A DNA stretch of 41,972 nucleotides from Myxococcales bacterium (GTDB taxonomy: Bacteria; Myxococcota_A; Polyangia; Polyangiales; Polyangiaceae). Under the pieces are notes generated by a model. It saw nothing but the letters and a program-made list of their open reading frames with translations, had not been told where the DNA came from and ran no database searches. The position numbers were made by a program, and so were the translations under genes. The stretch covers positions 1-41,972 of the forward strand of contig JANXVA010000534.1 of assembly GCA_025351875.1 (NCBI GenBank). Direction: 5' to 3'. Shown one piece after another: positions 39,507-41,972 of the stretch. Position 1 is the stretch's first letter; each line of letters opens with the position of its first letter.

Positions 39507-40418
39507 TCAGCCGAGCAGGATCCTGAGGTCGCCCCCGACGTCGCGGGTCCGGAGGAGGGCCGCGTGGTGCAGCTTCTTCGCCCAGCGCACGGCCGCCTCG
39601 AGCACGGTCTCGGGATCGGCGCGATAGGCCTCGTCGTTCATCGCGAGATACCCGGCGATCAGCGAGGCCAGGATGCAGCCGCCTCCGTGGAACGGCGGCA
39701 GCGCGAGGCGCGAGGCCGAGAGCTCGTGGACCTGCGGGGCCAGGCGCTTTCCGAGATCGCGCGACGACTTCCGCTCGCGCGGGGCGATCGCGAGGAGGTC
39801 GACCGCGTGCGGCCCACCGAGGTGACCGCCCTTCAGCAGCACCGCGCGGCAGCCGAGCTCGAGGAGCGCGAGCGTCGCCTTGCGAGCCTCGTCGAGCCGC
39901 GTGACGCGCATGCCGGTTATCACCTCGGCCTCCGGCGCGTTCACCGTGACCAGCGCTGCGTACGGGAGCACCCGCTTGCGCAGCTTCTTCACGCCGCGCT
40001 CCTCGAGCAGCCTTGCGCGCCCGCGGGTCGGCATCATGACGGTGTCGACGACGGCGGGGATCGCGCGATGGATCGCCAGAAAATCGCCGATCGCCTTGAC
40101 GTTCTCCTCCGACCCGAGAGCGCCGACCTTGATCGCGCGGACGCGCTGGTTCTTCAGAACTTCCGTGCATTCTGCAATGAGCTCGGAGCTCGCCACCGGC
40201 GTGGCCTCGCGCATGCCCGACGTGGACTGCACGGTGAGCACCGCGACGGACGCGCAGGCGAACGCTCCGGTCCGGGCGATGGCGCGGGCATCGGCGAGCA
40301 CCCCCGCACCTCCCCCAGGATCGAGGCCCCCGATGGCGAGGACGCACGGCAGCGGCGGCAACGTCACCACGGCGCTCGGGCGTCGTGCAGATCGGGGGGC
40401 TCGTTTGCTGGAGGCCAC
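39507..40418 (-). CDS. thiD: Hydroxymethylpyrimidine (phosphate) kinase, ThiD-like
   Basis: 303 residues from GTG 40418 with AGGAG 12 bases upstream, downstream of a near-consensus -10 TATACT. Ribokinase-fold motifs: GGLDPGGGAGVLADARAI at the start, VGALGSEENVKAI, VVDTVMMPTRG (usual form VxDPVM), VTVNAPEAEVITG, KGGHLGG, and FHGGGCILASLIAGY where most ThiD have HGTGC. The two departures from consensus make the assignment slightly less sure. It would phosphorylate HMP and HMP-P for thiamine. No other thi genes are near. Confidence 0.82.
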   Translation of the reverse strand: MASSKRAPRSARRPSAVVTLPPLPCVLAIGGLDPGGGAGVLADARAIARTGAFACASVAVLTVQSTSGMREATPVASSELIAECTEVLKNQRVRAIKVGALGSEENVKAIGDFLAIHRAIPAVVDTVMMPTRGRARLLEERGVKKLRKRVLPYAALVTVNAPEAEVITGMRVTRLDEARKATLALLELGCRAVLLKGGHLGGPHAVDLLAIAPRERKSSRDLGKRLAPQVHELSASRLALPPFHGGGCILASLIAGYLAMNDEAYRADPETVLEAAVRWAKKLHHAALLRTRDVGGDLRILLG

Positions 40419-40450
40419 GTCGGTCTTGCTCTCCTGGGGTCGCGCAAGCG

Positions 40451-40458
40451 AGTATACG
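40451..40458. promoter_or_regulatory. Overlapping divergent -10 elements (thiD and outer-membrane barrel gene)
   Basis: AGTATACG reads TATACT on the minus strand (40451-40456) and TATACG on the plus strand (40453-40458). The minus copy leaves room for a leader of about 27 bases with a Shine-Dalgarno site before GTG 40418; the plus copy is five bases before ATG 40464. The core GTATAC is palindromic. Confidence 0.45.
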
Positions 40459-40463
40459 CGCCG

Positions 40464-41144
40464 ATGCGTCGTCCTGTGCTTGCCATGGTCATGGCGCTGC
40501 CAGCCCTGGTGGGCGTGGCCGCGTGGCCGAGCGTGGCCAAGGCCCAGTGCGTCGACGAGGAGCTGAAACAGGACCTCGTCGGCGGCCGTCATTACCGCGG
40601 GGTGCAGGAGCGGCTCTTCACGAAGGCGTTCCGCCACGAGCTGTCCGGGATGGGCGGTTACTACGGCGGCGACCTCTACTCCTCCAGCTGGCTCGCGGGC
40701 GGCGCCTACACGTTCCACTTCAGCGAGGACCTCGGGCTCGAGGCGAGCGTCCAGTTCACGCGCTTCCGCACCGCAGTCACCGACACCTACGAGCGCCGCT
40801 ACCCGCAGGTCCAGGTCGAGGAGCGGACGAACCGCCCCGGGCGCCTCTACTTCGGCCACCTCGTGTGGAGCTTCGCCTACGGCAAGCTTCGCTGGATGGG
40901 CGGCGGCGTCAGCCGCTTCGACTTCAACGCGGTGCTCGGCGCCGGCGTCACGGACGACTCCACCTCGCAGGGCCTCACCGGGAGCTTCGGCTTCGGGACG
41001 AAGTGGTACTTCGGCAAGTGGTTCGCACTGCGCCTCGACGTGCGCGACCACATCCTGCGCGAGACGCTGATCGGCGAGGAGCACCTGGTCAACGACATCC
41101 TCGTCACGGGCGGCTTCAGCATCTTCATCCCGTTCGGCGGTTGA
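40464..41144 (+). CDS. Small outer-membrane beta-barrel protein (myxobacterial type)
   Basis: 226 residues. Signal peptide ending SVAKA-QC, with a Cys right after the cleavage site. Strand-like segments with aromatic belts follow (SSSWLAGGAYTFHFSEDLGLEASVQFTRFRT, GRLYFGHLVWSFAYGKLRWMGG, TGSFGFGTKWYFGKWFALRLDVRDHILRE), ending GGFSIFIPFGG. Pattern matches the outer-membrane beta-barrel domain proteins common in myxobacteria, often linked to gliding or envelope loci. No function can be given. Confidence 0.8.
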   Translation: MRRPVLAMVMALPALVGVAAWPSVAKAQCVDEELKQDLVGGRHYRGVQERLFTKAFRHELSGMGGYYGGDLYSSSWLAGGAYTFHFSEDLGLEASVQFTRFRTAVTDTYERRYPQVQVEERTNRPGRLYFGHLVWSFAYGKLRWMGGGVSRFDFNAVLGAGVTDDSTSQGLTGSFGFGTKWYFGKWFALRLDVRDHILRETLIGEEHLVNDILVTGGFSIFIPFGG

Positions 41145-41234
41145 GTCCCTTCGACGCGTGGTTCCGCGCGCTCTCGGCGCGGGCTCCCTGAAAAACAGGG
41201 GCGACGTTCTCGCGCGATCGATCGCAATTTGCCT

Positions 41235-41240
41235 TACAAT
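41235..41240 (+). promoter_or_regulatory. Putative -10 hexamer for the chimeric gene (leaderless)
   Basis: TACAAT, the best -10 in the window on the plus strand, ends eight bases before GTG 41249, with no Shine-Dalgarno site. Confidence 0.5.
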
Positions 41241-41248
41241 CCCGCCCG

Positions 41249-41972
41249 GTGCGAACGCGTACTCGCTTCTTCGCTGGTGTCGTGATGGCCGCGGCGACTG
41301 CTCTTGCCACGATCGCGATGGCCCAGCCGCGCGTGAAGCCAGCGGCCAAGCCGGCGCGTCCGCCCACGTCGAAGACCGATGCTGGGCCCGACGACACGTC
41401 GAGCGCGGACGGCGGCGCGGCAGGCCCCGTCGAGGCGCCGCCGGTCGCGGAGACGATCGACGGAGGCGCGAAGCCTTCGCCGCTCAACCCTGCGCCGCAG
41501 GAGCTGCCGAACAGCGCCGTCGATTCGGGAGCGCCGGCCACGCCACTCGACTACGACCGGCTCCTCGCCGACATCGCCGCGCTCCGTGCGCGCGTGGCTG
41601 CCGTGAGCGACGCTTGGCTCGTGCACTACAGCACCGACTACGTGTTCGACGGCAGCGGCACTACTGCGCGTGTCGAAGACTCGGCGACCGGCCCGCTCAA
41701 TGTCTACGGCCGCACCAAGCTCGAAGGCGAGCAGGCGATACGGGCCAGCGGCTGCCGCCATCTCATCCTGCGCACCAGCTGGGTCTACGGCACGCGCGGC
41801 GGCAACTTCGCCAAGACGATGCTGCGCCTGGCCCAGGAGCGGGATCGGCTCACGGTGATCGATGACCAGATCGGCGCGCCGACCGGTGCCGAGCTGCTGG
41901 CCGACGTCACGGCGCACGCCATTCGCGCCGTCGGCGAATCGCCTTCGCTCGGTGGAACGTACCACGTGGTCG
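41249..41972 (+). CDS. Chimeric reading frame: secreted N-terminus joined to the second half of RmlD, open at right edge
   Basis: 241 codons are visible from GTG 41249, with no stop. Residues 1-25 are a signal peptide (VVMAAATALATIAMA-QP), 26-100 Pro/Ala/Asp-rich, and 101-121 a helix (DYDRLLADIAALRARVAAVSD). From W123 the sequence is dTDP-4-dehydrorhamnose reductase from its middle: LVHYSTDYVFDGSG, the YxxxK pair in NVYGRTKLEGE, ILRTSWVYG, GGNFAKTML, VIDDQIGAPTG. The NAD-binding first half of RmlD (GxxGQ) is missing. The join is near 41606-41617, and Leu codons shift from CTC towards CTG afterwards. No natural protein of this layout is known to me. An assembly or cloning chimera is the first explanation; a recombination event is the second. 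Confidence 0.7.
   Translation, partial: MRTRTRFFAGVVMAAATALATIAMAQPRVKPAAKPARPPTSKTDAGPDDTSSADGGAAGPVEAPPVAETIDGGAKPSPLNPAPQELPNSAVDSGAPATPLDYDRLLADIAALRARVAAVSDAWLVHYSTDYVFDGSGTTARVEDSATGPLNVYGRTKLEGEQAIRASGCRHLILRTSWVYGTRGGNFAKTMLRLAQERDRLTVIDDQIGAPTGAELLADVTAHAIRAVGESPSLGGTYHVV

Noticed and set aside
1..41972. tRNA or rRNA genes
   Set aside because: No stretch with a T-loop motif such as GGTTCGAATCC in a cloverleaf and no rRNA-like sequence was noticed in the gaps between genes.
1..41972. Insertion sequence or prophage
   Set aside because: No transposase, integrase or phage structural pattern seen; no flanking target repeats found by eye.

Overview
The window looks like chromosomal DNA from a GC-rich myxobacterium, most likely Myxococcota of the class Polyangia. 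Several family-level clues support this: two tandem DUF2330 proteins with MYXO-CTERM-like tails (Cys, hydrophobic helix, Arg cluster), a small outer-membrane barrel of the type common in myxobacteria, an FHA-AAA+ regulator, a Ser/Thr kinase translationally coupled to a membrane protein, many lipoproteins, and strong use of the Leu codon CTC. I see no rRNA, tRNA, CRISPR array, prophage or transposase.

Layout. 1-2558 (-): thiolase, DEDDh exonuclease and the start of a TPR lipoprotein, overlapping by GTGA and ATGA. 2633-4673 (+): aldo/keto reductase and a collagen-like lipoprotein. 4691-6411 (-): 3-hydroxyacyl-CoA dehydrogenase and a SAM methyltransferase. 6512-8523 (+): receiver-GGDEF protein and a coupled membrane protein. 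8548-10908 (-): a lipoprotein, a PHM-like copper oxygenase with all six expected copper ligands, and a Cys-rich lipoprotein. 11127-15268 (+): FHA-AAA+ regulator without GAFTGA, an unknown protein, and a kinase/membrane-protein pair. 15463-16198 (+): a 40-residue exported peptide and a CX4CH cytochrome-like lipoprotein. 16208-18222 (-): ruvA, an Asp-tailed membrane protein, and a swivelling phosphohistidine-like domain whose His is Asp. 18288-20036 (-): MsbA-like ABC exporter. 20568-24021 (-): two DUF2330 paralogues and a second CX4CH lipoprotein. 24022-24585: intergenic, with a 44-bp tandem repeat. 24586-28942: a zinc-ribbon protein (+) overlapping tail-to-tail a (-) operon of receiver protein, MinD/ParA-J-HTH fusion and GT39-like glycosyltransferase. 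29065-30800 (+): DsbA-like lipoprotein and a second DEDDh exonuclease. 31125-34691 (+): porin, mini-PstS-like protein and hybrid sensor kinase with a mutated receiver. 34757-37403 (+): ZU5-like lipoprotein and citrate synthase. 37796-41144: prepilin peptidase, YciO/Sua5, ThiD and the small barrel. 41249 to the right edge: a myxobacterial-looking secreted N-terminus joined in frame to the second half of RmlD.

How genes work together. Thiolase and 3-hydroxyacyl-CoA dehydrogenase suit beta-oxidation or acetoacetyl-CoA chemistry, and citrate synthase would take up the acetyl-CoA. RuvA and the exonucleases handle DNA. Prepilin peptidase serves type IV pili or type II secretion. Signalling genes are numerous (GGDEF, FHA-AAA+, kinase, receiver-ParA, hybrid kinase), as expected for myxobacteria.

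Most striking points: (1) the 41249 chimera, possibly an assembly join; (2) the receiver/ParA-J-HTH/glycosyltransferase operon; (3) the porin/PstS-like/hybrid-kinase cassette with Asn at the phospho-acceptor position; (4) a recurring TAnnnT hexamer 6-10 bases before start codons without a Shine-Dalgarno site, suggesting widespread leaderless transcripts.
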